A DNA stretch of 64,000 nt, from the NCBI GenBank assembly GCA_916048095.2, contig OU696594.1, positions 4,331,781 to 4,395,780 on the forward strand, written 5' to 3'. The first letter of the stretch is position 1, and every line of letters starts with the position of its first letter. Source of the DNA: Sacculina carcini (lineage: Eukaryota > Arthropoda > Thecostraca > Sacculinidae). Below, piece after piece: positions 17,880-27,162 of the stretch. The notes beneath the pieces were generated by a model, which saw only the letters and a program-made list of their open reading frames with translations, was not told the DNA's origin and made no database searches. The translations under genes and the position numbers were made by a program.

Positions 17880-18510
17880 AGTGGCGGATGCACCCGATGA
17901 TGGGCGAGCCTCAACTTTGCTAACACTCTGATTCTGCACTCTCTCCCTGTGCTCCCTGGAAACACACACGTATGTGCGCAAAAAATCGACGAAACTCGAC
18001 GTGCTCATCCATGCTCAATCGCCTTCACCAACCGCATCTCTCCTTCGTCAATCTCATTCCTGCGTCTCCACCGGCCACAATTGGCTACGGCAAAGCACAA
18101 CACGTCAGGCCCCAGCGTACCCCGCACTCCCGCCTCCCCCGTGCTATTCAGTGCTCCGCCGCAACCTGCCGTCTTCTCCATCACCGGCTGCCGCGACAGG
18201 GCAGGACACATCAACTTCGAATGGACAACATCGACAGGACACATCAACTTCGAATGGTCCTAGCGCACCGATCCGCACCTCTGCGTCTCCACGGCGCGCA
18301 GTCTCCACATTGGTGAAGGCGATTGAGCATCGACGAAACCCGACGTGTTCATCCATGCTCAATCGCCTTCACCAACCGCATCTCTCCTCCGCCAATCGCA
18401 TTCCTGCGTCTCCACCGGCCTTCTCCATCACCGCACGTCTCCACCGGCCGCACATCAGCGTCTCCACCGGCCACAATTGGCTAAGGCGAAGCTAAACACC
18501 AAGCATGGTG
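17880..18510. repeat. Direct repeat of about 90 bp spaced by 343 bp
   Basis: CGACGAAACTCGACGTGCTC and the next roughly 85 bp (17988-18078) recur at 18331-18420. Between them ACACATCAACTTCGAATGG is tandemly doubled at 18205-18256. The start of the stretch (CTCTCCCTGTGCTCCCTGGA, 17940) resembles blocks at 19430 and 21315. No gene is supported, although frames stay open on both strands. Confidence 0.55.
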
Positions 18511-18529
18511 CTATGCCTCACAAACCTCG

Positions 18530-18769
18530 CTAGTACCTCGCTGGGTAATGTTGATTGGTCTGATAGAAGACTTCACTGCTATAGTAATTCGTGAGACCGG
18601 CGCATGGTTCAGTGCAGTTGAATACTTCAGCCGAGAGCGGAGAAGCGAAGAACAACGAAGTGATAATAACGGATAAAATCATTTTGTCAATCACTGAACG
18701 TCTTATTATAGTTTTCAATCTACTCACATCACACAAATCCACTTGCCAAGTGAAATTTAATCCTTCCAT
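18530..18769 (-). pseudogene. Signal-peptide-bearing fragment, possibly glycoprotein start
   Basis: Within this 79-codon frame, MILSVIITSLFFASPLSA looks like a signal peptide with a clean cleavage region. It is followed by EVFNCTEPCAGLTNYYSSEV, which has a glycosylation signal (NCT) and two cysteines. The frame stops soon after. It could be the N-terminus of an envelope-like protein whose C-terminal part lies at 16.2-17.1 kb, but no continuous gene links them. Confidence 0.3.
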
Positions 18770-18883
18770 ATCTTAAGAATTTCGAGTACATTTTCTCGTA
18801 ACCGACTTATGAAGTTGATGGGTCTTGTGAGAGTTCAACCATCTTTGGACTTGGTTTTTAGATATTTTATCAGTACTCAATTG

Positions 18884-19260
18884 CTAACTATTACCTAGAG
18901 CAAATGGTTGCCCAATTTGACGGTATCTATCTCTCAGTACAGTATGTACTGTATGACCACCGGAAATATCTTTATATACGTTAATATTCTGGAAAATTTC
19001 TGCTGGTAAATTGAGTGATTGCAATAATGGTACTATTCGACTCCAGCCAGTAGGTGTATTAACATTTTTACGTTTTCGCAATATGAGTTTTACTACGTTG
19101 AGTATATGTGAGCCTATGAGCTCGTCAGAATCTGCTGACATTACACCATCCCGGTCCCATCGTATAATCCGACTCAACTGTTCGAGAAGATATCTAGCAT
19201 AATTTTTATATGATGGTGGTATCAGACTAATCCAGTCTGACGCTCATCCTGTCACCTTCA
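18884..19260 (-). pseudogene. Unrecognised protein fragment beside block G
   Basis: The frame reads SDWISLIPPSYKNYARYLLE then RIIRWDRDGVMSADSDELIG and ends ...RYRQIGQPFALGNS. It is helical and Arg/Lys-rich, without a known motif. A frameshift separates it from an upstream frame ending SRNMFEGDRMSVRL. Part of it is duplicated at 21036-21130 with block G. Confidence 0.3.
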
Positions 19261-19544
19261 AACATGTTTCTGCTAGGTATTGGTCCTATATACGATTGGT
19301 TATTCTCGGTGTTGAATTTGTGTGGAAAATACCCTTTACATGCTTCAACACACAAACACACTGACCATCTCTCCGAGTGGCGGATGTGGAGCGAGCCTCG
19401 CCTTTACTCTGATTCTGCAGCACTATCTCCCTGCGCTCCCTGGAAACACACATGCCAGACACTCCAATTGCCTCCTACAGCGACGATCCGAGAATTCCAT
19501 CGGTAGTCGCTATCCGCCTCTACAGTGTATTGGTTGGTTCCAAT
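19145..19544. repeat. Mosaic block G, copy 1 (about 395 bp)
   Basis: Matches 21036-21428 almost base for base (for example CACCTTC versus CACATTC and AGAATTCC versus AGAATCCC). It ends at TGTATTGGTTGGTT, after which the two copies diverge completely. Confidence 0.85.
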
Positions 19545-19700
19545 GTGGCCATCCAGGCACTAGCCGCCTCATCTAGGTCAGTAGGCTGGAGCGGCTCGTT
19601 GGGATGTGCCTCTGGTTGTTGGTTGGGTCCTCCTCCTGTTGTACGCAGGGCGGCAATCACCGCAACCGCGAGGTCATTCGTCTCGAGGTTATCCATCGTA
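19515..19700 (-). pseudogene. gag: LTR-retrotransposon Gag N-terminal fragment
   Basis: The minus-strand frame MDNLETNDLAVAVIAALRTT begins at about 19697 and ends TLEPTNTL and stop at about 19525. It lies downstream (on the minus strand) of a tRNA-Trp-like primer site at 19776-19789, the expected place for gag. The short helical opening suits a Gag N-terminus. Block G replaces the rest, so the gene is truncated. Confidence 0.4.
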
Positions 19701-19775
19701 GGGCTCGTGATAAACCGTCAGAAGTAGTCAAGCCGCAATCAAACAATTTTTAAGAATAAATGAATGATGTTTAGT

Positions 19776-19789
19776 CGTCGGGGTCACCA
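19776..19789 (-). promoter_or_regulatory. tRNA-Trp-like primer-binding site
   Basis: CGTCGGGGTCACCA is complementary, on the minus strand (TGGTGACCCCGACG), to the 3' end of animal tRNA-Trp. The same motif primes the TRIM element at 36915-36931. It sits about 75 bp upstream of the gag-like frame. Confidence 0.5.
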
Positions 19790-19897
19790 ATGGAGCGGAG
19801 TCGTTAGGCGGCGCAATGTTGTGATGTTAGGCATTGCGTCGCTTCGTTACTGGCGACACACAAAAACTCGCGAGAGAACTTGTGTGTCGCCAGTGTA

Positions 19898-20247
19898 TCA
19901 AGAGCTTGTGGGTAAACACAGTTGAGCTCCGCCCGAGGTCAAACCCCTCCATGGTCTTGGTGTGTTTTGCGAAAGAGGTTTCGCGCAGAACAGCAGGTCC
20001 GTGTACTGCACATTTATCCACCTGGGATCATCGTTCCCGAGCATCCTCGCATGGAGAAAGTCGGGTAGTTTTCGAAGAGACTCCCAGGTGTCCTGAACCC
20101 TATTGGCTTGTCCAACGCACCCCTCCAATGTCCAAACAGCAGACCTGTATGTTTTGACAAATTCATGGGTCATTTTAGACCCTGCAGGCCGCCGAAAAAT
20201 AGGCACATCTTCGATTCTCGACAAGTGCTCTGGTTACCGAATCGATT
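19898..20247 (-). pseudogene. Block K frame with unrecognised continuation
   Basis: The frame starts MSRIEDVPIFRRPAGSKMTH (block K, shared with 12022-12160). It continues past the point where the 12-kb copy breaks off, through TWESLRKLPDFLHARMLGND and DPRWINVQYTDLLFCAKPLS. It is a single 108-codon frame with Trp-rich, folded-looking sequence. Unrecognised; because it is longer here, this is probably the older context of block K. Confidence 0.35.
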
Positions 20248-20339
20248 TTGTGTTCAACAGGAATTTTGTGTTGGCTGCCATTTGATCTCGGAGCTGAGTC
20301 ATGCAGTGTCCACCGTTTTACCAAAGTTGCGGACATATG

Positions 20340-20562
20340 TCATTGCGGCATTGTCGTGGTAGTCGCCAGCACTGGCGCGACTCGCCGAGGTCGGATACGT
20401 CGGCGTGCCGAGTCCAGCAGCCACAGAGCACGATTAGGATGCCGCTGAGGTCGGATAGGTCGTCGTGCCGGTCCCTCGATCCTCGATCCTATTCTTTTAT
20501 ACGGACCCTCGATCCTTTGCACGTACGCACGCAGTGCGCTGCGTGTCAATATGTCAGCCACA
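20340..20562. repeat. Blocks I, B and C in series
   Basis: CATTGTCGTGGTAGTCGCCA (block I, also at 11961, 14570, 17500 and 25768) is followed by minisatellite units and block C (CCCTCGATCCTCGATCCTAT). The same order is at 25765-26040. Confidence 0.8.
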
Positions 20563-21035
20563 TGTCTGGATTGACGTCCATTTTGTTCGATCTACCATCA
20601 GATAGTGTGGTTCTGGGTCATTATTTATGTACTTTTACTTTGAGAATTGTTGGTTTCGGCCTTTCGCAAATACCTTGTCAGTTACGTATTCTGTCGTTGA
20701 TCACCCATATTTACTCCTATATCCTGGATCCGTTTTAGCGCTTGCCGTTCTGTCAATGTGTCTTGCCGTTCTGTCAATGTCAATGTGTTCTGTCATGAAT
20801 TAATAACTGCCTGCTTGGGTGAGTGGGAAGTCCTACGTCGCAAGTCGCAAATCGGAAGCCAACCCCCCGGGCTGACTTGCTCTATTCTTAGTAACCCCGG
20901 TTTATATACCCACGAACACATGTCGTTGGCACCATACACCACAAGCAATGCGAGTTGGCCAAACAGCGCGACTACACAACCGAGACACAATCTACGAGAA
21001 ATCTAATCAATCCCGTATTTCTATACGATGGGACC
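20563..21035. other. No gene seen
   Basis: Contains a short tandem phrase (CTTGCCGTTCTGTCAATGT, doubled near 20740-20780). No coding motif was recognised. Confidence 0.35.
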
Positions 21036-21428
21036 ATTCCGGTCCCATCGTATAATCCGACTCAACTGTTCGAGAAGATATCTAGCATAATTTATATATG
21101 ATGGTGGTATCAGACTAATCCAGTCTGACGCTCATCCTGTCACATTCAAACATGTTTCTGCTAGGTATTGGTCCTATATACGATTGGTTATTCTCGGTGT
21201 TGAATTTGTGTGGAAAATACCCTTTACATGCTTCAACACACAAACACACTGACCATCTCTCCGAGTGGCGGATGTGGAGCGAGCCTCGCCTTTACTCTGA
21301 TTCTGCAGCACTATCTCCCTGCGCTCCCTGGAAACACACATGCCAGACACTCCAATTGCCTCCTACAGCGACGATCCGAGAATCCCATCGGTAGTCGCTA
21401 TCCGCCTCTACAGTGTATTGGTTGGTTG
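21036..21428. repeat. Mosaic block G, copy 2
   Basis: Second copy of 19145-19544. Confidence 0.85.
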
Positions 21429-21553
21429 GTTGAGTGCATGGATATTCCGTTCTATAGTTTTATTTTATAGTTTAACACTTTTATCGAAAACGACTCAACT
21501 GAAACACTCGTCAGGCATGTTGGTATTTATTAGTACACAAAAACAAACATTGG

Positions 21554-21860
21554 TTAAATATTTTGGGCGAAAATTGATTCCAATTCGTCCTGTGTTATTT
21601 CTGGCAAACGCGGAATTTGTATCTTGAAATCAACCAGATCCGCAAACTCTGGATGATGTAGCGGCGACGATGGTGGCGATGATGGTGACGGCGGTGGCGA
21701 CGAAATTTTTATATAATAGTACACAAACAAATAAACAAAAACAAACATCCTTAATAATCACCTTCAAAAATAGACTCAAATTTTTCTGGGGTTGGCTCTG
21801 GCTCTGTTAAACGCGGAATCTTGATTTTATAGTCCACCAAATCCGCAAAATCTGGATGAA
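21554..21860 (-). pseudogene. Tandemly duplicated C-terminal protein fragment
   Basis: Two adjacent minus-strand frames end with related sequences: HPEFADLVDFKIQIPRLPEI...ESIFAQNI and HPDFADLVDYKIKIPRLTEP...ESIFEGDY, each followed by a stop. The amino acids are better conserved than the bases, so an old coding end was duplicated about 170 bp apart. Pro/Ser-rich sequence precedes the first. Family unknown. Confidence 0.4.
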
Positions 21861-22160
21861 TCTGTATCGTAGCTGTCCTTCGGGGCGCTCATTAAAGCGC
21901 TGTCGATGTCGTGGCTCGTGTTGATATGTGTCCACGTTATTGTGTCGTGGACCAGGGGGTCCTTGTGGCCCCCAGTGCTGTATAATCGGGTTGGCAGTTG
22001 CATGCTGAGAGATCTCTAGTTGATATTGGAGGATAACCCCGATCGGTAGGTTGTAGAGTGGCTCCCATGTGACGTTGTATGGTGACCAGTTTTCCCACTC
22101 CACCAACAGCTCCAGTATTCCCTGGTTGTGACGGCTTGCGAGAAGGCGTCGTATGACTGA
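21850..22160 (-). pseudogene. Chromodomain protein fragment, copy at 22 kb
   Basis: Inside the 145-codon frame 21807-22244, IRRLLASRHNQGILELLVEW, ENW and TWEPLYN form the chromodomain, followed by WGPQGPPGPRH. Both ends are cut by other blocks: the upstream side reads into SRKTTHNNITHYISV and the downstream side stops soon after LRYR. Over the chromodomain it is identical to copy 2 (15.8 kb), so it is a likely donor or recipient of that tract. Confidence 0.6.
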
Positions 22161-22329
22161 AATGTAATGTGTAATGTTGTTGTGTGTTGTCTTGCGACTG
22201 GTGCCACTGCCCGTCGATCCTCGACCGCCTCCACGACGACCCAACGGCAGCGGCGGCTGGTACTAAATACACACACACACACATGCAGTAGTGGTAGTGG
22301 CGCTAATCAATCGATTTTTTTCCAGCCCC

Positions 22330-22475
22330 TCCCCCACGCCCCCATTGATTCCCCCACGTTCCCCCCTATTGATCTTTCCCACGCCCTTTCTCACCCTATT
22401 GATTTTTCCCACGCGCTATTTTCCCACTCTCTTTCCCACTCTCTTTCCCACGCGCTATTTTCCCACGTTTTTTTT
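22330..22475. repeat. Pyrimidine-rich tandem array
   Basis: Irregular tandem repeats built from CCCACGCGCTATTTTCCCAC and CTCTTTCCCA. Purely low-complexity. Confidence 0.7.
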
Positions 22476-22563
22476 CGCGATAAACACACACACACAGTTT
22501 TGCTCAATATATTTGGTGCACTATTTAATTTTTTTTGAACGGTTCACCATGGGCCACAACATT

Positions 22564-22965
22564 CATAATTAAATTGTCGGGAGACATTTGAAATTCGATG
22601 CGGTCGATGTGGTAGCTGAGCGTAATCTGCTTGGACCAGCCCATGGTGTTGCTTGTTTCGTCGGGCGGCTGAAACATTTGAGTTTCGTTGCGCATGTTAG
22701 CGCAACGTAGTCCATAGTCATATCCACGTTTTCAAATAGAGTATCCAACAACACGCATTGCTCGACTCATTACGGTATCCAAAACAATTTGTAGCCGACT
22801 GTTCTTTTTTAATATTTTCACTCGAACCGGGCTAATGTTCCAATACGGGTCAAAGTACTGTGTAAAGGACATCGGCTTGTGGAGTTTTTTGGTCAGTTTT
22901 CTTGATACGTCGTTGGCCACCGGTTCTTTAGTCTCCGCAGAGTATCCAAACCCGTTGTTCTAGTT
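22564..22965 (-). pseudogene. Unrecognised protein fragment, family M copy 2
   Basis: The frame reads ...KEPVANDVSRKLTKKLHKPM, YFDPYWN, RVKILKK, IVLDTVMSRAMRVVGYSI and then one stop. It continues in the same frame: GYDYGLRCANMRNETQMFQP, SNTMGWSKQITLSYHIDRIE, ending VAHGEPFKKN and stop. With that single stop the protein is about 130 residues, and it is related to the frame at 12445-12740 over YDPFW...RAMR. It has no membrane segment or known motif; a structural protein of a virus or element is possible but unproven. Confidence 0.45.
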
Positions 22966-23534
22966 ACTTGCCACATATTGTAGGATAATTTGTGACAAAA
23001 ATCACACCCTGCTGCTTCAGCGGCAGAATCCTCTCGGTCGTTTCCACTTGATCCGGTTGTGTAGAAATGCAGCTAATAGTGAGCGAACTGTGCGTAGAGC
23101 AGTGTGACCTACGCAAGGTCACCGGCCAGCGTTAGGCACGCATTAATGCGCGTGTGTCTGCACACACTTCTATGTGATCATTCAGTGTTTGACAGGCGCG
23201 CTGATCGCATGTGCCTATTTCGCCCGGTAAGTGGCAATACCCGCTAAACCCATTGTGTACTGAGATTGCGTACTCGTATTTCCCAATGCGTGTGTACTGT
23301 GTCCCAGCGGGAGTATTTGCGGGCTATTAGAAGTGTTTTGTTGATATGTATATGATTGTTTTGTTTGCAGATTAAATCATTCGTGAACTTTAATATACGT
23401 GTATGTTCCGAATGTCTGTCTGAACAGGTTGAGGCATGCTGCCACATGCCATGTTGAAACGTCAGACTTGAGACATGAGGTCTTGAGGACATGAGGCATT
23501 TGTCTGTAGCGGTATGTCTCCCGTCATAGACTCC
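22966..23534. other. No gene seen
   Basis: Unassigned sequence; short open frames only. Confidence 0.3.
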
Positions 23535-23722
23535 ACTCGGTATTTGTATTGTAGTTGAATGTTGGCATAATGTGAAGCCTAGTTCTCCAGTGAATTTCTC
23601 AGTCTTTTTAACGGGTCAATTCCTGTGTCAATTGCTGCCAGACAATCTCTTTGTGCGCCTCCGGATTGCCTGCACATAGTGAAAATAACAACCTTTGGCA
23701 GCAATTCCGGGGAATACGACAC
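23535..23722. repeat. Blocks F and A at 23.6 kb
   Basis: Block F (TTGTAGTTGAATGTTGGCAT...CTAGTTCTCCAG) is followed, after CAATTGCTGCCAGACAATCT, by block A (GCCTGCACATAGTGAAAATA). The CTGCCAGACAATCT-block A pair also occurs at 27524-27606. Confidence 0.75.
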
Positions 23723-23724
23723 AA

Positions 23725-23980
23725 GGATATAATGAGACTGCCTTCAAAGTCGCTCATGGACACAGATGGTCGGAAGTTTGGACATAGTTCCACCATTTCC
23801 CGCCAGACGGCCTCGTACATGCCCTGTGTGTGCTCTGGCATCAACACATAGACAACGGACAAAAAACCCTGGGCGCCGTTATTGTCGTACTTTACATGGA
23901 CAGTGAAAATCTGGCGGAACATTCTCTGACACGTAGAATGTGCCGCCAACAAAAATTTGACAATTTTCCAGCAAAAGATG
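23725..23980 (-). pseudogene. MULE-type transposase core fragment
   Basis: The minus-strand reading RMFRQIFTVHVKYDNNGAQG, then SVVYVLMPEHTQGMYEAVWR and SVSMSDFEGSL, fits the catalytic core of Mutator-like (MULE) transposases, in which a QLFTIH-like strand, a PLVYALM-like strand and a TDFE-like second acidic site follow one another. The Asp of SDFE is kept. The first catalytic Asp, expected in a DGTF-like motif just upstream, is replaced (LLAAHST), so the enzyme is inactive. About 80 residues survive, ending where block A begins. A shorter piece is at 12362-12440. Confidence 0.6.
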
Positions 23981-24084
23981 GGCCATGATGTTGGGGAAAA
24001 AGATTAAACTGGCGGACCCCTGATACTCGGCATATCCTCAAAAAAAGGATCCCCTCATCCGTTTCTGCGAAACGTGGGTGCTGT

Positions 24085-24162
24085 GCGATCATGAACGCTA
24101 GCCCTGATGGTGTTAGGGATGCGTAAAGACGAGCTGCTACGCAGCGCACTCATGCTTCTCCG
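24085..24162. repeat. Copy of gypsy-pol-end block, first half
   Basis: Matches 3606-3682 (GATCATGGACGCTAGCCCTG... to CTTCTCCGCATGTT) with one base change near its start. The second half of that stretch is at 25400-25545. Confidence 0.85.
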
Positions 24163-24690
24163 CATGTTATTATTATTATTATTATTATTAATTATAGGCA
24201 AATCCAGTAGCATGGGAAGAGTGCAAGCACTATTACCACCCTAAGGTGGCCCCATGTACCGGAAGCGCCCAAAAGATTCAGAGGCAAAGAGAGTTCGAAG
24301 AGAAAAAAGTCTAGAAAGAGAGTTGGAAAGAAAATAATAAATAAATAACAATACATAAGAAACCATCATCCGATAACAATCCATAATGTCACTCCGCCCA
24401 CGTTCCTCAATAAATAATAACAATCAACAATAAATATGTGATTCAGTAAATAACAGCCATCAATAAATAAGAATAAATATTAATAAATAAGTAATAAATA
24501 ACAATCAAGAACAATACATATGATTCAATAAGAAACATCCAACAATATATATAAATATGATTCAATAAGTAACAACAACACAAATAAATATGATTCAATA
24601 AACAATAACACCAATAAATATGATTCAATAAACAACAACAATAAATATGATTCAATATAGAGCAACAACAATAAATGCTTCTACTGTCTA
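24163..24690 (-). mobile_element. 5'-truncated LINE insertion, 3' UTR only
   Basis: It starts (as read on the minus strand's end) with a (TTA)n tail at 24163-24190. The body matches 52615-53180, the 3' UTR of the 2A-bearing LINE: AGGCAAATCCAGTAGCATGG, the CCACCCTAAGGTGGCCCCAT hairpin, then tandem AATAAATATGATTCAATAAA units. A 5'-truncated copy with a microsatellite tail is the usual product of LINE retrotransposition. Confidence 0.85.
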
Positions 24691-24859
24691 CTGCTTCTAC
24701 TGTCATCGCCGCTCCGACATGTTCTGCCTCACCTGTTGTGCCAACGGCCTCTGTCGTCGCGGACCTTCACGGGCGTCGTCCTGAGCACGCTTTCCCCGAA
24801 AACCGCACTGGTCCCATCATTGGGTCACCTGGCGTCTCTGGTTCAGAATCGTCACAATG

Positions 24860-25379
24860 CACCAGCGACCTTCCAACAGACGACGCTCCGACTCCGCAGC
24901 AATGGACTCAACTGGAGTATGAGGCACATGATGCGCACAATCCACTTCCACCTTTGAACTCGTGGCTTCCGGAATCTGGTGACCCCGTCGCCCATCTCCA
25001 CATTATAAACCTCGTTCAGATACCAGCGCAGACTGAAGAGGGTCATGGTGAGCGAAGCCGAGACGACAAACGCCAGTGTTAAATAGAATTCCAATTGTCG
25101 TTGATGCCGGTAGAAGTGCACGGCCACAAACATATCACTGCCCATGTCCGCCAGGAAGGTGAAGATGGACAATAACACGAATATCACATCAATGATAGTG
25201 TAGTCCACACAATCCACCTCGTCATTATTATTGCCCGTCGTGTTGTTCGCAACGTGAGCACTCCGGGTCACGGCACCAGAATCACTGTTTTCAGGAGTAC
25301 CGATGTTGGCAAGCATGGACTCGATGATCAAATCAACATCCGAATAAACCGGGACAGGTTTGTCTGGCGAATGCGACAT
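24860..25379 (-). pseudogene. XK-related (XKR) membrane protein, N-terminal exon
   Basis: The frame starts MSHSPDKPVPVYSDVDLIIE at 25379. After an acidic, Asn-rich stretch it reads DVIFVLLSIFTFLADMGSDM, then LTLAFVVSASLTMTLFSLRW and IVRIMCLILQLSPLLR. The order FLADxGxDxxxAxxFY, a second membrane helix ending FSLRW, and a third with LQLxPL is characteristic of XK-related proteins, a family of multi-pass membrane proteins that includes phospholipid scramblases. The piece ends near 24860, where the family's first exon would stop. Its left side abuts the LINE tail and its right side a copied gypsy block. Because the next exon of the gene lies upstream (27.2 kb), the gene is rearranged or the pieces were captured; I call it a pseudogene. 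Confidence 0.7.
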
Positions 25380-25399
25380 GGTATTTCCTGAATATATCC

Positions 25400-25545
25400 C
25401 AACGTTGGGGAGAATGCACCATATGTTTCTTAACAATATCAGCGAGTACTGGGTCATTATCGGGATCAGGCTGCCGATATCACAGCATGAATTTGATTAG
25501 GATTGATTTGAGTTTTTAGTCATAGCAATATATGACAATGAGGCA
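25400..25545. repeat. Copy of gypsy-pol-end block, second half
   Basis: Matches 3685-3812 (GTTGGGGAGAATGCACCATA... to CTATGACAATGA) with a few changes. Confidence 0.85.
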
Positions 25546-25764
25546 CGTTTCTGCCACTCAATTGTGTACATCTTACATCTCCTAAGATTTGTGACTTTTT
25601 TATAAGGTACATCAGTTTGATCAGCTTCAAACGATATACTCTAGCGATAAGATCTCGTCTATCACCATGTCTGACCGGGAATCAGCTCACGTTGAATCTC
25701 ATTACATTTCGGGTTGGAAGTGAATGTGATGAACAAGTCGGGCTTACCAAAGGTGCGGACATTG
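25546..25764. other. No gene seen
   Basis: Unassigned sequence between mosaic blocks. Confidence 0.3.
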
Positions 25765-26040
25765 CGGCATTGTCGTGGTAGTCGCCAGCACTGGCGCGAC
25801 TCGCCGAGGTCGGATACGTCGGCGTGCCGAGTCCAGCAGCCACAGAGCACGAAGAGGATGCCGCCGATGTCGGATACGGCGGCGTGCCGAGTCCAGCAGC
25901 CACAGAGCACGAGGAGGATGCCGCCGAGGTCGGATACGTCGGCGTGCCGGACCCTCGATCCTCGATCCTATTCTTTTATACGGACCCTCGATCCTTTGCA
26001 CGTACGTACGCAGTGCACTGCGTGTCCATATGTCAGCCAC
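25765..26040. repeat. Blocks I, B (three units) and C
   Basis: The fullest minisatellite array: three 60-bp units of the GTCGGATACGTCGGCGTGCC...AGCACGAAGAGGAT type, keeping all frames open because 60 is divisible by three. Block C follows. Confidence 0.9.
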
Positions 26041-26044
26041 CTGG

Positions 26045-26300
26045 CTGCCTTGGCGTCTTCGTTGTGAGCGCCTCCGGTACTATTGTAGGTATTCCTTTGA
26101 TCATTTACGTTGATCGTTTAGTCGATATCAGATCCTCAGTCCTGTTGATTCAGCATGCAGTTGTTTTATTCACTCTTGAGTCTTCAGTGCGAAAGCACGC
26201 GTTCTTATCACCGGTGGATCGTTTTGTTTCGGTGTAATATCAGGATTTGACGCGGAAATTGGTTGTGAAACAGTTGGTATTTGAGTAGTCGCCAGAGTTT
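26045..26300 (-). pseudogene. Diverged copy of the region upstream of the chromodomain gene
   Basis: The minus-strand reading QIPTVSQPISASNPDITPKQ ends TRAFALKTQE and stop. After about 60 bases MIKGIPTIVPEALTTKTP begins. This parallels block D copy 1, where the upstream frame reads QIPTVSKPILASNP and ends TRAFGLKSQE, followed by MINGVSSILPEVL. Conservation of both frames, the stop and the spacing shows that the element carried two consecutive coding units. The chromodomain that should follow is cut away. Confidence 0.5.
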
Positions 26301-26333
26301 GGGCGTAATAATCAGTTACTTACTTGCTTGTTT

Positions 26334-26612
26334 ATGAAAATAACAACCTTTGGCAGCAATTCCGGGGAATACGACGATACGTCGGGGATACGTCGGCGTG
26401 CCGGGATACGTCGGGGATGCCGCCTAAGCCACGCCGGTGCCGCTCAATTCACTGCGACGCAACGAACGCTGCCGGCGCAACGTCTCCTTGCCGGGACTCG
26501 CCGAACGCCAACTTGAAGACGCTGTGTGTGAAATACGTAGCAATCTACGTAGCACAACGCCCCAGCTCTTTCTGATAATATGATCCGGCTATTGTCTTTC
26601 CGCTGATGTCGG
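26334..26612. repeat. Blocks A, B (partial), J and H (partial)
   Basis: A (AAATAACAACCTTTGGCAGC), a shortened B, J (CCGCTCAATTCACTGCGACG...) and the first part of H (CCCCAGCTCTTTCTGATAAT) in series. The same series is at 27553-28001 with block H complete. Confidence 0.8.
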
Positions 26613-26639
26613 AGAAAAAGATTAAAGATCTCGGCCCAA

Positions 26640-27075
26640 CGATAGAGCCCGAAGATGACCAGCCCACTCTGTGCTGCAATCTCAGATCCGATTACATGTG
26701 GTTCGCATGGTCCCAAGTATGACATACTCTGACATGCTAACCGTCTCAGACAGCTTTCTTTGGCTTGTATCTGGTAGGAGGAGTCTCACCGTTCTTAAGT
26801 TCTTCACTATTCTGTGGATTGAGTTTGCAAATCCTAATGGCGTAGCATTGTAAAACTCGCTAATGAATCGAGGGAACAAGGGATTGATTCCCCAAATTTA
26901 TCTGAGAAGGTTATCTTCGTCTGTCCGTCCTGTATTAGCCTCCAAATTCCCTGCCAATACTGCAATAAGAGCTGAGTCGGTAGGAATGAACCAGTTGATG
27001 TCTGATCGGAGATATAGGGCCTTCTTCACCACAGTGTCATCATGGGCCTTATTTCATGGTTTTACGATCATGTCA
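26640..27075 (-). pseudogene. Mononegavirus-like L polymerase fragment
   Basis: The minus-strand reading contains KKALYLRSDINWFIPTDSAL, one stop, and then NPLFPRFISEFYNATPLGFA and SIHRIVKNLRTVRLLLPDTS. It then shifts frame (EPHVIGSEIAAQSGLVIFGL). The NPLFPRFxSEF block followed by LGxxxxxxxxxxNxRTVR closely resembles a conserved part of the L protein of rhabdovirus-like negative-strand RNA viruses, which copies and caps viral RNA. With two or more stops and a frameshift it is a dead endogenous viral element. The similarity is recognised by eye only. Confidence 0.55.
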
Positions 27076-27162
27076 TGTCAGGGTCATGTCTGAAGTACTT
27101 GACCCCAAGTAAGGGGTGAGAGGACCCAGTTTGTGCCCCCGGATGATAGAAAACCCCGTGCA

